From Sanderia malayensis (Eukaryota > Cnidaria > Scyphozoa > Semaeostomeae > Pelagiidae): a DNA stretch of 64,000 nucleotides. A program made the position numbers and the translations under genes. Under the pieces are notes generated by a model. That model saw only the letters and a program-made list of their open reading frames with translations, was not told the DNA's origin and ran no database searches. Of the stretch, positions 28,420-41,995 are shown piece after piece; position 1 is the stretch's first letter, and each line of letters begins with the position of its first letter. Location: positions 1 to 64,000 of the forward strand of contig RQOL01000505.1 of assembly GCA_013076295.1 (NCBI GenBank), given 5' to 3'.

Positions 28420-30354
28420 ATTCCCACAATTTAGACATGAATCCACTTTAATAAAGGTGAAACTGAATGAGTGAAATACACCTTTTTTACTTTTTACTGC
28501 GATATTGACATTCATTCCCACAACTTATAAATGAATTCTCGTTAATACACCTAAAGCTGACTGATTGAATTCCACCTGTTTGTACCTGTTTTCCGTGATA
28601 TTAACATTCCTTACAACAACTTACACAAATGTCCCCGTTAAAACAGGTAAAGCTGACTTATTTTAATGTAATGTTTTTGCTTCTTTTCCTGATATTAACA
28701 TTCATGCCCACAATTTACACATGAATCCATGTGAATACAGAAAAAACTGTTGATTTGAAAAAACCATTTTTACTTTTTTTCCGTGATATTAACATTCGTT
28801 ACCACAATTTACGCATAAATCCACGTTAATACAGGTGAAACTGAACGTGCGAAATACACCTTTTTTACATTTATTCCGTCATATTAACATTCGTTACCAC
28901 AACTTACACAGATGTCCCCGTTAAAACAGGTAAAACTGACTTTTTTTAGTGTAATATTTTTGCTTTTTTTCCTGATATTAACCTCCATTCCCAGAATTTA
29001 CACATGCATCCACGTTAACACAGTTAAAAATACTGATTGAAAGACACCTTTTTTACTTTTTCATAGTGATATTGACATTCCTTCCCACAATTCACACATA
29101 CGTCCAGGTTAATACACGTAAAGCTGACTGATTGAAATGCACCCTTTTTGTACTTGTTTTCCGTGATACTAACATTCATTCCCACAACTTATAAATGAAT
29201 TCTCGTTAACACAGTTAAAGTTGACTGATTGAAGTACACCTTTTTGTACTTTTTTTCGGTGATATTAACATTCATTCCCACAATTTACACATGAATCCAC
29301 GTTAATACAGCTAAACAATACCGATTGAAATACACCTTTTTTACTTTTTCGCAGTGATATTGACATTCATTCCCACAATTTACCCATACGAAAAGGTTAA
29401 TACATGTAAAATTGACTGATTGAAATGCACCCTTTTTACTTGTTTTTAGTGATATTAACCTTCATTCCCTCAATTTATACATGAATCCACGTTAATACAG
29501 CTATGAAATACTGATTGAAATACAACTTTTTTACTTCTTTTCCGTTATATTAACTTTCATTCCCACAATTTATACATAATTTCACGTTATTACAGCTAAA
29601 ACTCACTGATTGAAACGAAACATTTTTACTTCTTTTCCGCGATACTAAGATTCATTCCCACAAATTACACACGAAACCGCGTTAATAAAGCTAAAACTGA
29701 CTGACTGAAATACACCTTTTCTACTTTTTCACAGTGATATTGACGTTCACTTCCACAATTTACACCTGCGCCCATGTTAATACAGTTAAAACTGACTCAT
29801 TGAATTACACCTTTTTTACTTTTTTACAGTGATATCGACATTCATTCCCACAATTTACCCATACGAAAAGGGCAATACATGTAAAATTGACTGATTGAAA
29901 TGCACCCTTTTTACTTGTTTTTAGTGATATTAACCTTCATTCCCTCAATTTATACATGAATCCACGTTAATACCGCTATGAAATACTGATTGAAATACAA
30001 CTTTTTTACTTCTTTTCCGCTATATTAACATTCATTCCCATATTTTATACATAATTTCACTTTATTACAGCTAAAACGCACGGATTGAAACGAAACATTT
30101 TTACTTCTTTTCCGCGATACTAAGATTCATTCCCACAAATTACACACGAAACCGCGTTAATACAGCTAAAACTGACTGACTGAAATACGCCTTTTCTACT
30201 TTTTCACAGTGATATTAGCATTCCTTAATTCAACCCACACAATAGTCCCCGTTAAAACAGGTAAAACTGACTTATTCTAATGTAATGTTGTTGCTTCGTT
30301 TCCTGATATTAACATCCTTTCCCACAATCTACACAGGAATCCACATTAATACAG
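28420..30354. repeat. Satellite block related to the later 34.8-36.7 kb segment
   Basis: Monomers in the same order as 34.8-36.7, 38.6-40.5 and 47.3-49.2 kb. A shared landmark, AGACATGAATCCACTTT, is at 28,433, 34,821, 38,654 and 47,331. This is the founder or a sister of the left part of the Helitron-bearing units, but it has no insert at its own right end. Confidence 0.85.
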
Positions 30355-33300
30355 CTAAAACTGGCTGATTGAAATACACCTTTTTTACTTGTTTACAGTG
30401 ATATTAACATTCGATCCCACAATTTACACATGAATCCATGTTAATACAGCTAAAAAATACAGATTGAAATACAACTTTTTTACTTCTTTTCCGTGATATT
30501 TACATTCATTCCCACAATTTACACATGAATCCACGTTAATACAGCTAAAACCTACTGATTGAAATACACCTTTTTTACTTGTTTTCGGTGATATTGACAT
30601 TGATTCCCACAATTGACATATACGTCAACGTTAAAACAGGTAAAACTGACAGACTGAGATACACCTTTTTTTACTTCTTTTCCGTGATATTGACATTCAT
30701 TACCACAACATATATATGATTTGTCTTTAACACAGCTAAAACTGACCAATTGAAATACACCTTTTCATACTTGTTTTCAGTGATATTAATATTCATTCCA
30801 CAATTTATACATGAATCCATGTTAAGACGGATAAAACTGACTGATTGGAAAACACCATTTTTACTTTTTCTTGTGATATTAACAATAATTACCACAATTT
30901 GCACATGAATCCACGTTAATACAGATAACGCTGACTGATTGAAATACATTGTTTTTTTCAGTGATTTTAACATTCATTCCCAGAAATTTACACATGAATT
31001 CACGTCAACACCGCTAAAACATACTGATTGAAATGCACCTGTTTCACTTTCTTCCGTGATATTAACAATCGCTACCACAATTTACACCTGGATCCACGTT
31101 AATATAGCTATAAAACACTGATTGAAATACAACGTTTTTACTTCTATTCCGTTATTTTAACATTCATTCCCACAATATACATATGAATCTATGCTAATAC
31201 AGCGAAAACTGACTGATTGAAATACAACACTTTCACTTTTTAGCGGTGATTTTAACATTCATTCCCACAATTTAGATATGATTCCACGTTAATAATGCTA
31301 AAACTGACTCTTTGAAATACACCCTTTTTACTGGTTTTTAATGATATTAACCTTCATACCCTCAATTTACACATGAATCTACGTTAATACAGCTATAAAT
31401 TAAGGATTGGAATACTACTTTTTTAGTTCTTTTCCGTTATATTAACCTTCATTCCCACAATTTACACATAACTTTACGTTAATACAGCTAAAACTCACGG
31501 ATTGAAACAAAACTTCTTTACTTCTTTTCCACGATACTCACATTCATTCCCACAATTTACACATGAATCCACGTTAATACAGCTAAAACTTGTTACTTGT
31601 TTTCCGTGAAATTGACCCTCATTACCACAACTTATAAATGATTTGGCTTTAATACAGCTAAAACTGACCAATTGAAATACACCTTTTCTTACTTGTTTTC
31701 AGTGATATTAATATTCATTCCCACAATTTATACATGAATCCATGTTAAGACCGATAAAACTGACTAATTGGAATACACCATTTTTACTTTTTTCCGTGAT
31801 ATTGACATTGATTCCCACAATTTATACATGAATCCATGTTAAGATAAATAAAACTGACTGATTGGAATACACCATTTTTACTTTTTTGTGATATTAACAT
31901 TCGCTACCACAATTTGCACATGAATCCACGTTAATACAGATAAAGCTGACTGATTGAAATACAACTTTTTTTTTCTTTTCGGTGATTTTAAAACTCACTG
32001 ATTGAAACAAAACGTTTTTACTTCTTTCTGCGATACTAACATTCATTCCCACAATTTTCACATGAATCCACGTTAATACAGCTAAAGAGACTCATTGAAA
32101 TACACCTTTTTTACTTTTTCGCAGTGATATTGACATTCATTCCCATAATTTACCCATACGTCAACGTTAATACATGTAAAACTGACTGATTGAATGGCAC
32201 CCTTTTTACTTGTTTTTAGTGATATTAACCTTCATTCCCACAATTTACACATGAATCCACGTTAATACAGCTATAAAATACTGACTGGAATACAACTTTT
32301 TTAGTTCTTTTCCGTTATATTAACATTCATTCCCATAATTTACACATAACCTCACTTTAATACAGCTAAAACTCACGGATTGAAACAAAACGTTTTTACT
32401 TCTTTTCCGCGATATTCACATTCATTCCCACAATTTACACATGAATCCACGTTAATACAGCTAAAACTGACTGATTGAAATAGACCTTTTTTACTTGTTT
32501 TCCGTGATATTGACATTGATTTCCACAATTTACTCATACGTCAACTTTAAAACAGGTAAAACTGACTGACTGAAATATACTTTTTTTTACTTGTTCTCCG
32601 TGATATTGACGTTCATTACCACAACTTATAAATGATTTGTCTTTAATACAGCTAAGACTGACCGATTGAAATACCTCTTTTCTTACTTGGTTTCAGTGAT
32701 TTTAGCATTCATTCCCAAAAACTTACACATGAATTTACGTCAATACCGCTAAAACATACTGATTGAAATGCACCTGTTTTACTTTTTTCCGTGATATTAC
32801 CATTCGCTACCACAATTTACACATGAATCCACGTTAATACAGCTATAAAACAATGATTGAAATACACCTTTTTTACTTGTTTTCAGTGATATCAACATTC
32901 ATTCCCACAATTTACACAATAATCCACGTTAGTACAGCTAAAAAATACTCATTGAAGTACACCTTTTTTACTTTCTCGCAGTGATACTGACATTCAGTCC
33001 CACAATTTGCCCATACGTCCACGTAAATACAGGTAAAACTGACTGATTAAAATGCACTCTTTTTACTTGTTTTAGTGATATTAACATTCATTCCAACAAT
33101 CTACACATGAATCCAAGTTAATGCAGCTATAAAATACTGATTGGAATACAACTTTTTTACTTCTTTTCCGTTACATTAACATTCATTCCCAAAATTTAGA
33201 CATAACTTCACGTTAATACAGCTAAAACTCACGGATTGAAACAAAACATTTTTACTTCTTTTCCGCGATATTAACATTCATTCCCACAATTTACACATGA

Positions 33301-34117
33301 ATCCACGTTAATACAGCTAAAGCTGACTGATTGAAATACCTCTTTTTGTACTTTTTTTCCGTGATATTGACATTGATTCCCACAATTTATACACGAATCC
33401 ATGTTAAGACAAATAAAACTGACTGATTGGAATACACCATTTTTACTTTTTTTGTGATATTAACATTCGCTACGACAATTTGCACACGAATCCACGTTAA
33501 TACAGATAAAGCTGACTGATTGAAATACACCTTTTTTACATTTATTCCGTCATATTAACATTCGTTACCACAACTTACACAGATGTCCCCGTTAAAACAG
33601 GTAAAGCTGACTTATTTTAATGTAATGTTTTTGCTTTTTTTCCTGATATTGACATTCATGCCCACAATTTACACATGAATCCATGTGAATACAGAAAAAA
33701 CTGTTGATTTGAAAAAACCATTTTTACTTTTTTTCCGTGATATTAACATTCGTTACCACAATTTACGCATAAATCCACGTTAATACAGGTGAAACTGAAT
33801 GTGCGAAATACACCTTTTTTACATTTATTCCGTCATATTAACATTCGTTACCACAACTTACACAGATGTCCCCGTTAAAACAGGTAAAACTGACTTTTTT
33901 TAATGTATTATTTTTGCTTCTTTTCCCGATATTAACCTCCATTCCCAGAAATTACACATGCATCCACGTTAATACAGTTAAAAAATACTGATTGAAATAC
34001 ACCTTTTTTACTTTTTTTCGGTGATATTAACATTCATTCCCACAATTTACCCATAAATGCACGTTAATACAGCTAAAACTCACTGATTCAAATACAACAT
34101 TTTTGCTTCTTTTCCGT
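30355..34117. repeat. Macro-unit segment X, copy 1 (satellite)
   Basis: Satellite monomers whose order is repeated at about 42.9-46.6 kb and 51.6-54.9 kb. Between two fixed landmarks this copy spans 3,140 bp (30,391-33,531), against 3,142 bp in the third copy and 3,112 bp in the second. Two shared scars, a joined AAAACTTGTTACTTG near 31,585 and a half-length monomer near 31,985, show that the copies descend from one rearranged ancestor. Confidence 0.85.
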
Positions 34118-36916
34118 GATATTTACAATCATTCCCACAATTTACACACGAATCCACGTTAATACAGCTAAACAATACCGATTGAAATACACCTTTTTTA
34201 CTTTTTCGCAGTGATATTGACATTCATTCCCACAATTTACCCATACGAAAAGGTTAATACATGTAAAATTGACTGATTGAAATGCACCCTTTTTACTTGT
34301 TTTTAGTGATATTAACCTTCATTTACATTCATTCCCACAATTTACACATGAATCCACGTCAATACAGCTAAAACCTACTGATTGAAATACACCTTTTTTA
34401 CTTGTTTTCCGTGATATTGACATTGATTCCCACAATTGACATATACGTCAACGTTAATACAGGTAAAGCTGACTGATTGAAATACACTTCTTTTACTTAT
34501 TTTCAGTGATATCAACTTTCATTCCCACAATTTACACTTGATTCCACGTTATTACAGCTAGAACTGACTTATTAAAAAAGTCCTTTTTCACTTGTTTTCA
34601 GTGAAATTAACCTTCATTCCCACAATTTGCAAATGAATCCGGGTTAATACAGCTAAAACTGACTGATTGAGATACACTTTTTTGTACTTCTTTTCAGTGA
34701 TATTAACATTCATTCCAACGATTTACACATGAATACACATTAATACAGCCAAAACTGACTGATTGAAACGCACCTTTTTTTATATGTTTTCGGTGATATT
34801 AACATTCATTCCCACAATTTAGACATGAATCCACTTTAATAAAGGTGAAACTGAATGAGTGAAATACACCTTTTTTACTTTTTACTGCGATATTGACATT
34901 CATTCCCACAACTTATAAATGAATTCTCGTTAATACACCTAAAGCTGACTGATTGAATTGCACCTGTTTGTACCTGTTTTCCGTGATATTAACATTCCTT
35001 ACAACAACTTACACAAATGTCCCCGTTAAAACAGGTAAAGCTGACTTATTTTAATGTAATGTTTTTGCTTTTTTTCCTGATATTAACATTCATGCCCACA
35101 ATTTACACATGAATCCATGTGAATACAGAAAAAACTGTTGATTTGAAAAAACCATTTTTACTTTTTTTCCGTGATATTAACATTCGTTACCACAATTTAC
35201 GCATAAATCCACGTTAATACAGGTGAAACTGAACGTGCGAAATACACCTTTTTTACATTTATTCCGTCATATTAACATTCGTTACCACAACTTACACAGA
35301 TGTCCCCGTTAAAACAGGTAAAACTGACTTTTTTTAATGTAATATTTTTGCTTTTTTTCCTGATATTAACCTCCATTCCCAGAATTTACACATGCATCCA
35401 CGTTAACACAGTTAAAAATACTGATTGAAAGACACCTTTTTTACTTTTTCATAGTGATATTGACATTCCTTCCCACAATTCACACATACGTCCAGGTTAA
35501 TACACGTAAAGCTGACTGATTGAAATGCACCCTTTTTGTACTTGTTTTCCGTGATACTAACATTCATTCCCACAACTTATAAATGAATTCTCGTTAACAC
35601 AGTTAAAGTTGACTGATTGAAGTACACCTTTTTGTACTTTTTTTCGGTGATATTAACATTCATTCCCACAATTTACACATGAATCCACGTTAATACAGCT
35701 AAACAATACCGATTGAAATACACCTTTTTTACTTTTTCGCAGTGATATTGACATTCATTCCCACAATTTACCCATACGAAAAGGTTAATACATGTAAAAT
35801 TGACTGATTGAAATGCACCCTTTTTACTTGTTTTTAGTGATATTAACCTTCATTCCCTCAATTTATACATGAATCCACGTTAATACAGCTATGAAATACT
35901 GATTGAAATACAACTTTTTTACTTCTTTTCCGTTATATTAACTTTCATTCCCACAATTTATACATAATTTCACGTTATTACAGCTAAAACTCACTGATTG
36001 AAACGAAACATTTTTACTTCTTTTCCGCGATACTAAGATTCATTCCCACAAATTACACACGAAACCGCGTTAATAAAGCTAAAACTGACTGACTGAAATA
36101 CACCTTTTCTACTTTTTCACAGTGATATTGACGTTCACTTTCACAATTTACACCTGCGCCCATGTTAATACAGTTAAAACTGACTCATTGAATTACACCT
36201 TTTTTACTTTTTCACAGTGATATTGACATTCATTCCCACAATTTACCCATACGAAAAGGGCAATACATGTAAAATTGACTGATTGAAATGCACCCTTTTT
36301 ACTTGTTTTTAGTGATATTAACCTTCATTCCCTCAATTTATACATGAATCCACGTTAATACCGCTATGAAATACTGATTGAAATACAACTTTTTTACTTT
36401 TTTTCCGCTATATTAACATTCATTCCCATATTTTATACATAATTTCACATTATTACAGCTAAAACGCACGGATTGAAACGAAACATTTTTACTTCTTTTC
36501 CGCGATACTAAGATTCATTCCCACAAATTACACACGAAACCGCGTTAATACAGCTAAAACTGACTGACTGAAATACGCCTTTTCTACTTTTTCACAGTGA
36601 TATTAGCATTCCTTAATTCAACCCACACAATAGTCCCCGTTAAAACAGGTAAAACTGACTTATTCTAATGTAATGTTGTTGCTTCGTTTCCTGATATTAA
36701 CATCCTTTCCCACAATCTACACAGGAATCCACATTAATACAGCTAAAGCTGACTAATTGAAATACACCTTTTTTACTTGTTTTCAGTGATATTAACCTTC
36801 ATTCCCACAATTTACACATGAATCCACGTTAGTACAGCTATAAAAAACTGATTGAAAGACAGTTTTTTTACTTCTTTTCCCATATATTAACATTCATTCC
36901 CACAATTTATACATAA
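34118..36916. repeat. Macro-unit segment Y, copy 1 (satellite)
   Basis: About 29 monomers leading directly into insert A. The segment is repeated at 37,951-40,748 (offset about 3,832) and 46,640-49,429, each time ending in the same monomer, which is split by the Helitron-like insert. It contains an extra ATTTACATTCATTCCC seam near 34,320 that is present in all three copies. Confidence 0.87.
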
Positions 36917-36978
36917 CTAGGGGTCATCACTCGGTTCGCTCGTTCGCCCCAGCCCGTCAAGTAAAAAAGGCTTAATCT

Positions 36979-37416
36979 GGTTGGCGCACTTCGTGGGCTG
37001 CATTCGCTCACGCTCATGCCCCTTTCTACCCCACTACAATGGGTTAGCTCGCTGCGCTCGTTTATGGTTGGCGCACTTCGTGCGCTGCATTCCCTGATGC
37101 TCATGCCCCTTTCAACCCCACTTACAATGGGTTAGCTCGCTGCGCTCGCCTATGGTTGGCGCACTTCGTGCGCTGCATTCGCTAACGCTCATGCCCCTTT
37201 CTACCCCACTAAAATGGGTTAGCTCGCTGCGCTCGCCTATGGTTGGCGCACTTCGTGCGCTGCATTCGCTGACGCTCGTGCCCCTTTCAATCCCACGTAC
37301 AATGGGTTAGCTCGCTGCGCTCGCCTATGGTTGGCGCACTTCGTGCGCTGCATTCGCTAACGCTCATGCCCCTTTCTACCCCACGTACAATGGGTTAGCT
37401 CGCTGCGCTCGCCTAT
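36979..37416. repeat. 87/88-bp minisatellite in insert A (5 units)
   Basis: Units start at GGTTGGCGCAC, at 36,979, 37,066, 37,154, 37,241 and 37,329. Each holds a perfect hairpin, GCGCAC TTC GTGCGC (the first unit has a G change), and the direct GCTCGC / GCTCGC pair around TGC. It is much more GC-rich than the satellite. Confidence 0.92.
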
Positions 37417-37924
37417 GGTTGGCGCACTTCGTGCGCTGCATTCGCTTCGCTCATGCCTCTTTCAACCCCACGTACAATGGGTTAGCTCGCTGCGCTCGCC
37501 TGTCTATCTATTATCAAGAAACATTGACCAATAGGGCGCACTTCGTGCGCTGCATTCGCTTCGCTCATGCCTCTTTCAACCCCACGTACCATGGGTTAGC
37601 TCGCTGCGCTCGCCTGTCTATTTATTATCAAGAAACATTGACTAATAGGGCGCACTTCGTGCGCTGCATTCGCTTCGCTCATGCCTCTTTCAACCCCACG
37701 TACAATGGGTTAGCTCGCTGCGCTCGCCTGTCTATCTATTATCAAGAAAAATTGACTAATAGGGCGCACTTCGTGCGCTGCATTCGCTTCGCTCATGCCT
37801 CTTTCAACCCCACGTACAATGGGTTAGCTCGCTGCGCTCGCCTCTCTATCTATTATCAAGAAACATTGACTGATAGGGCGCACTTCGTGCGCTGCATTCA
37901 CTTCGCTCATGCCTCTGGCTCTTG
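37417..37924. repeat. 114-bp minisatellite in insert A (4 units plus partial)
   Basis: Units start at GGCGCAC at 37,421, 37,535, 37,649, 37,763 and 37,877 (partial). Each is the 87/88-bp unit with about 26 extra bases containing TATTATCAAGAAA. Because 114 is divisible by three, the plus strand stays open for 168 codons as a 38-residue repeat, but this is best read as a by-product of unit length. Confidence 0.92.
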
Positions 37925-37950
37925 ATATTTACAATATACATCTTGATATT
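37925..37950. other. Duplication-junction filler
   Basis: Joins truncated insert A to satellite. The 13-mer TGATATTTACAAT occurs at 37,923-37,935 and again at 37,950-37,962, 27 bp apart, with ATACATCTTGATAT between. The second copy is normal satellite. The first looks like a templated filler, as left by microhomology-mediated repair or template switching. Confidence 0.6.
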
Positions 37951-40748
37951 GATATTTACAATCATTCCCACAATTTACACACGAATCCACGTTAATACAG
38001 CTAAACAATACCGATTGAAATACACCTTTTTTACTTTTTCGCAGTGATATTGACATTCATTCCCACAATTTACCCATACGAAAAGGTTAATACATGTAAA
38101 ATTGACTGATTGAAATGCACCCTTTTTACTTGTTTTTAGTGATATTAACCTTCATTTACATTCATTCCCACAATTTACACATGAATCCACGTCAATACAG
38201 CTAAAACCTACTGATTGAAATACACCTTTTTTACTTGTTTTCCGTGATATTGACATTGATTCCCACAATTGACATATACGTCAACGTTAATACAGGTAAA
38301 GCTGACTGATTGAAATACACTTCTTTTACTTATTTTCAGTGATATCAACTTTCATTCCCACAACTTACACTTGATTCCACGTTATTACAGCTAGAACTGA
38401 CTTATTAAAAAAGTCCTTTTTCACTTGTTTTCAGTGAAATTAACCTTCATTCCCACAATTTGCAAATGAATCCGGGTTAATACAGCTAAAACTGACTGAT
38501 TGAGATACACTTTTTTGTACTTCTTTTCAGTGATATTAACATTCATTCCAACGATTTACACATGAATACACATTAATACAGCCAAAACTGACTGATTGAA
38601 ACGCACCTTTTTTTATATGTTTTCGGTGATATTAACATTCATTCCCACAATTTAGACATGAATCCACTTTAATAAAGGTGAAACTGAATGAGTGAAATAC
38701 ACCTTTTTTACTTTTTCACTGCGATATTGACATTCATTCCCACAACTTATAAATGAATTCTCGTTAATACACCTAAAGCTGACTGATTGAATTGCACCTG
38801 TTTGTACCTGTTTTCCGTGATATTAACATTCCTTACAACAACTTACCCAAATGTCCCCGTTAAAACAGGTAAAGCTGACTTATTTTAATGTAATGTTTTT
38901 GCTTTTTTTCCTGATATTAACATTCATGCCCACAATTTACACATGAATCCATGTGAATACAGAAAAAACTGTTGATTTGAAAAAACCATTTTTACTTTTT
39001 TTCCGTGATATTAACATTCGTTACCACAATTTACGCATAAATCCACGTTAATACAGGTGAAACTGAACGTGCGAAATACACCTTTTTTACATTTATTCCG
39101 TCATATTAACATTCGTTACCACAACTTACACAGATGTCCCCGTTAAAACAGGTAAAACTGACTTTTTTTAATGTAATATTTTTGCTTTTTTCCTGATATT
39201 AACCTCCATTCCCAGAATTTACACATGCATCCACGTTAACACAGTTAAAAATACTGATTGAAAGACACCTTTTTTACTTTTTCATAGTGATATTGACATT
39301 CCTTCCCACAATTCACACATACGTCCAGGTTAATACACGTAAAGCTGACTGATTGAAATGCACCCTTTTTGTACTTGTTTTCCGTGATACTAACATTCAT
39401 TCCCACAACTTATAAATGAATTCTCGTTAACACAGTTAAAGTTCACTGATTGAAGTACACCTTTTTGTACTTTTTTTCGGTGATATTAACATTCATTCCC
39501 ACAATTTACACATGAATCCACGTTAATACAGCTAAACAATACCGATTGAAATACACCTTTTTTACTTTTTCGCAGTGATATTGACATTCATTCCCACAAT
39601 TTACCCATACGAAAAGGTTAATACATGTAAAATTGACTGATTGAAATGCACCCTTTTTACTTGTTTTTAGTGATATTAACCTTCATTCCCTCAATTTATA
39701 CATGAATCCACGTTAATACAGCTATGAAATACTGATTGAAATACAACTTTTTTACTTCTTGTCCGTTATATTAACTTTCATTCCCACAATTTATACAGAA
39801 TTTCACGTTATTACAGCTAAAGCTCACTGATTGAAACGAAACATTTTTACTTCTTTTCCGCGATACTAAGATTCATTCCCACAAATTACACACGAAACCG
39901 CGTTAATAAAGCTAAAACTGACTGACTGAAATACACCTTTTCTACTTTTTCACAGTGATATTGACGTTCACTTCCACAATTTACACCTGCGCCCATGTTA
40001 ATACAGTTAAAACTGACTCATTGAATTACACCTTTTTTACTTTTTCACAGTGATATTGACATTCATTCCCACAATTTACCCATACGAAAAGGGCAATACA
40101 TGTAAAATTGACTGATTGAAATGCACCCTTTTTACTTGTTTTTAGTGATATTAACCTTCATTCCCTCAATTTATACATGAATCCACGTTAATACCGCTAT
40201 GAAATACTGATTGAAATACAACTTTTTTACTTCTTTCCGCTATATTAACATTCATTCCCATATTTTATACATAATTTCACTTTATTACAGCTAAAACGCA
40301 CGGATTGAAACGAAACATTTTTACTTCTTTTCCGCGATACTAAGATTCATTCCCACAAATTACACACGAAACCGCGTTAATACAGCTAAAACTGACTGAC
40401 TGAAATACGCCTTTTCTACTTTTTCACAGTGATATTAGCATTCCTTAATTCAACCCACACAATAGTCCCCGTTAAAACAGGTAAAACTGACTTATTCTAA
40501 TGTAATGTTGTTGCTTCGTTTCCTAATATTAACATCCTTTCCCACAATCTACACAGGAATCCACATTAATACAGCTAAAGCTGACTGATTGAAATACACC
40601 TTTTTTACTTGTTTTCAGTGATATTAACCTTCATTCCCACAATTTACACATGAATCCACGTTAATACAGCTATAAAAAACTGATTGAAAGACAGTTTTTT
40701 TACTTCTTTTCCCATATATTAACATTCATTCCCACAATTTATACATAA
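37951..40748. repeat. Macro-unit segment Y, copy 2 (satellite)
   Basis: Near-identical to 34,118-36,916 at an offset of about 3,832 bp, with the same monomer order and scars. It starts mid-monomer at GATATTTACAATC directly after the junction filler and ends in the monomer split by insert B. Confidence 0.88.
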
Positions 40749-40809
40749 CTAGGGTCATCACTCGGTTCGCTCGTTCGCCCCAGCCCGTCAAGTAAAAAAG
40801 GCTTAATCT

Positions 40810-41334
40810 GGTTGGCGCACTTCGTGGGCTGCATTCGCTCACGCTCATGCCCCTTTCTACCCCACTACAATGGGTTAGCTCGCTGCGCTCGTTTATGGTT
40901 GGCGCACTTCGTGCGCTGCATTCCCTGATGCTCATGCCCCTTTCAACCCCACTTACAATGGGTTAGCTCGCTGCGCTCGCCTACGGTTGGCGCACTTCGT
41001 GCGCTGCATTCGCTAACGCTCATGCCCCTTTCTACCCCACTAAAATGGGTTAGCTCGCTGCGCTCGCCTATGGTTGGCGCACTTCGTGCGCTGCATTCGC
41101 TGACGCTCGTGCCCCTTTCAATCCCACGTACAATGGGTTAGCTCGCTGCGCTCGCCTATGGTTGGCGCACTTCGTGCGCTGCATTCGCTGACGCTCATGC
41201 CCTTTCAACCCCACTTGCAATGGGTTAGCTCGCTGCGCTCGCCTATGGTTGGCGCACTTCGTGCGCTGCATTCGCTAACGCTCATGCCCCTTTCTACCCC
41301 ACGTACAATGGGTTAGCTCGCTGCGCTCGCCTAT
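40810..41334. repeat. 87/88-bp minisatellite in element B (6 units)
   Basis: Unit starts at 40,810, 40,897, 40,985, 41,072, 41,160 and 41,247. It has one unit more than insert A, the extra one containing CACTTGCAATGGG. One base is missing near 41,200 relative to copy C (CATGCCC, against CATGCCCC). Confidence 0.9.
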
Positions 41335-41728
41335 GGTTGGCGCACTTCGTGCGCTGCATTCGCTTCGCTCATGCCTCTTTCAACCCCACGTACAATGGGT
41401 TAGCTCGCTGCGCTCGCCTGTCTATCTATTATCAAGAAACATTGACCAATAGGGCGCACTTCGTGCGCTGCATTCGCTTCGCTCATGCCTCTTTCAACCC
41501 CACGTACCATGGGTTAGCTCGCTGCGCTCGCCTGTCTATTTATTATCAAGAAACATTGACTAATAGGGCGCACTTCGTGCGCTGCATTCGCTTCGCTCAT
41601 GCCTCTTTCAACCCCACGTACAATGGGTTAGCTCGCTGCGCTCGCCTGTCTATCTATTATCAAGAAAAATTGACTAATAGGGCGCACTTCGTGCGCTGCA
41701 TTCATTTCGCTCATGCCTCTGGCTCTTG
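41335..41728. repeat. 114-bp minisatellite in element B (3 units plus partial)
   Basis: Units start at 41,339, 41,453, 41,567 and 41,681 (partial). It has one full unit fewer than insert A, so unit number changed after the element was copied. The open frame through it on the plus strand runs into unique DNA and stops at 41,861. Confidence 0.9.
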
Positions 41729-41839
41729 CAACAGTTTGGCTCGCTTCGCTCGCCTGATAACCCCTTATCATAATTTGTTTGTTAAAACTTTGGGCTTGTT
41801 TACATTAGGCCTAAGCGTCGCAAGCATGCCGAAGCAACA

Positions 41840-41995
41840 ATGGCGGTCGCCTACTACCTAAACTACAACTATCTCATTCGAAAAGCACAAAAAAGCTATC
41901 ACCTGTGTTCTCAATTGTCTCCTGTAATTTTCCAGAGGTCTCTCAAACTATTAGCAAGTCTTTACAAAGATAATTCAGGTCGTAAAACACTTTGA
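41840..41995 (+). CDS. 51-codon ORF with strong Kozak ATG, possible captured first exon
   Basis: The ATG lies in CAACAATGGCGG (A at -3, G at +4), a very good animal initiation context. The peptide starts MAVAYYLNYN and ends SGRKTL. I recognise no family. It lies in the non-repetitive part of element B, downstream of a GC-rich stretch. Helitrons often carry pieces of host genes, so this may be the 5' end of a captured gene. An opposite-strand ORF overlaps its end, and the copy in element C is the same, so there is no conservation test inside this window. It may be chance. Confidence 0.25.
   Translation: MAVAYYLNYNYLIRKAQKSYHLCSQLSPVIFQRSLKLLASLYKDNSGRKTL

Larger units (their letters stand above)
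36917..37924 (-). mobile_element. Helitron-like insert A, 5'-truncated
   Basis: The left end begins CTAGGGGTCATC right after host ...CATAA, as in copies B and C, so on the minus strand the element ends in CTAG followed by T. It contains five 87/88-bp and four 114-bp minisatellite units. Similarity to B and C stops after GGCTCTTG at 37,924. The gene-like part and the 5' TC end are missing. A 26-bp filler then joins it to satellite. The truncation coincides with the boundary of the 3.83-kb tandem duplication, so it is probably a duplication breakpoint, not an aborted insertion. No transposase coding. Confidence 0.72.

Noticed and set aside
30424..30973. Minus-strand ORFs of 60-101 codons with Cys-rich peptides such as CVNCGNECQYHGK, repeated over the window
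   Set aside because: They are translations of the 95-bp satellite. The period is not a multiple of three, so the same peptide shifts frame each monomer and is stopped soon. The pattern recurs wherever the consensus monomer occurs; no start context or conservation supports a zinc-binding protein family.
1227..36916. CRISPR-like regular spacing
   Set aside because: There are no unique spacers between repeats; the whole 95 bp is homologous between units, and the context is eukaryotic.
37419..37925. 168-codon ORF with four 38-residue repeats (also 41,337-41,861 and 50,020-50,543)
   Set aside because: It follows from a 114-bp minisatellite with a period divisible by three. Copy C is broken by one base, and the peptide is a readout of hairpin DNA. 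Not annotated as a gene.
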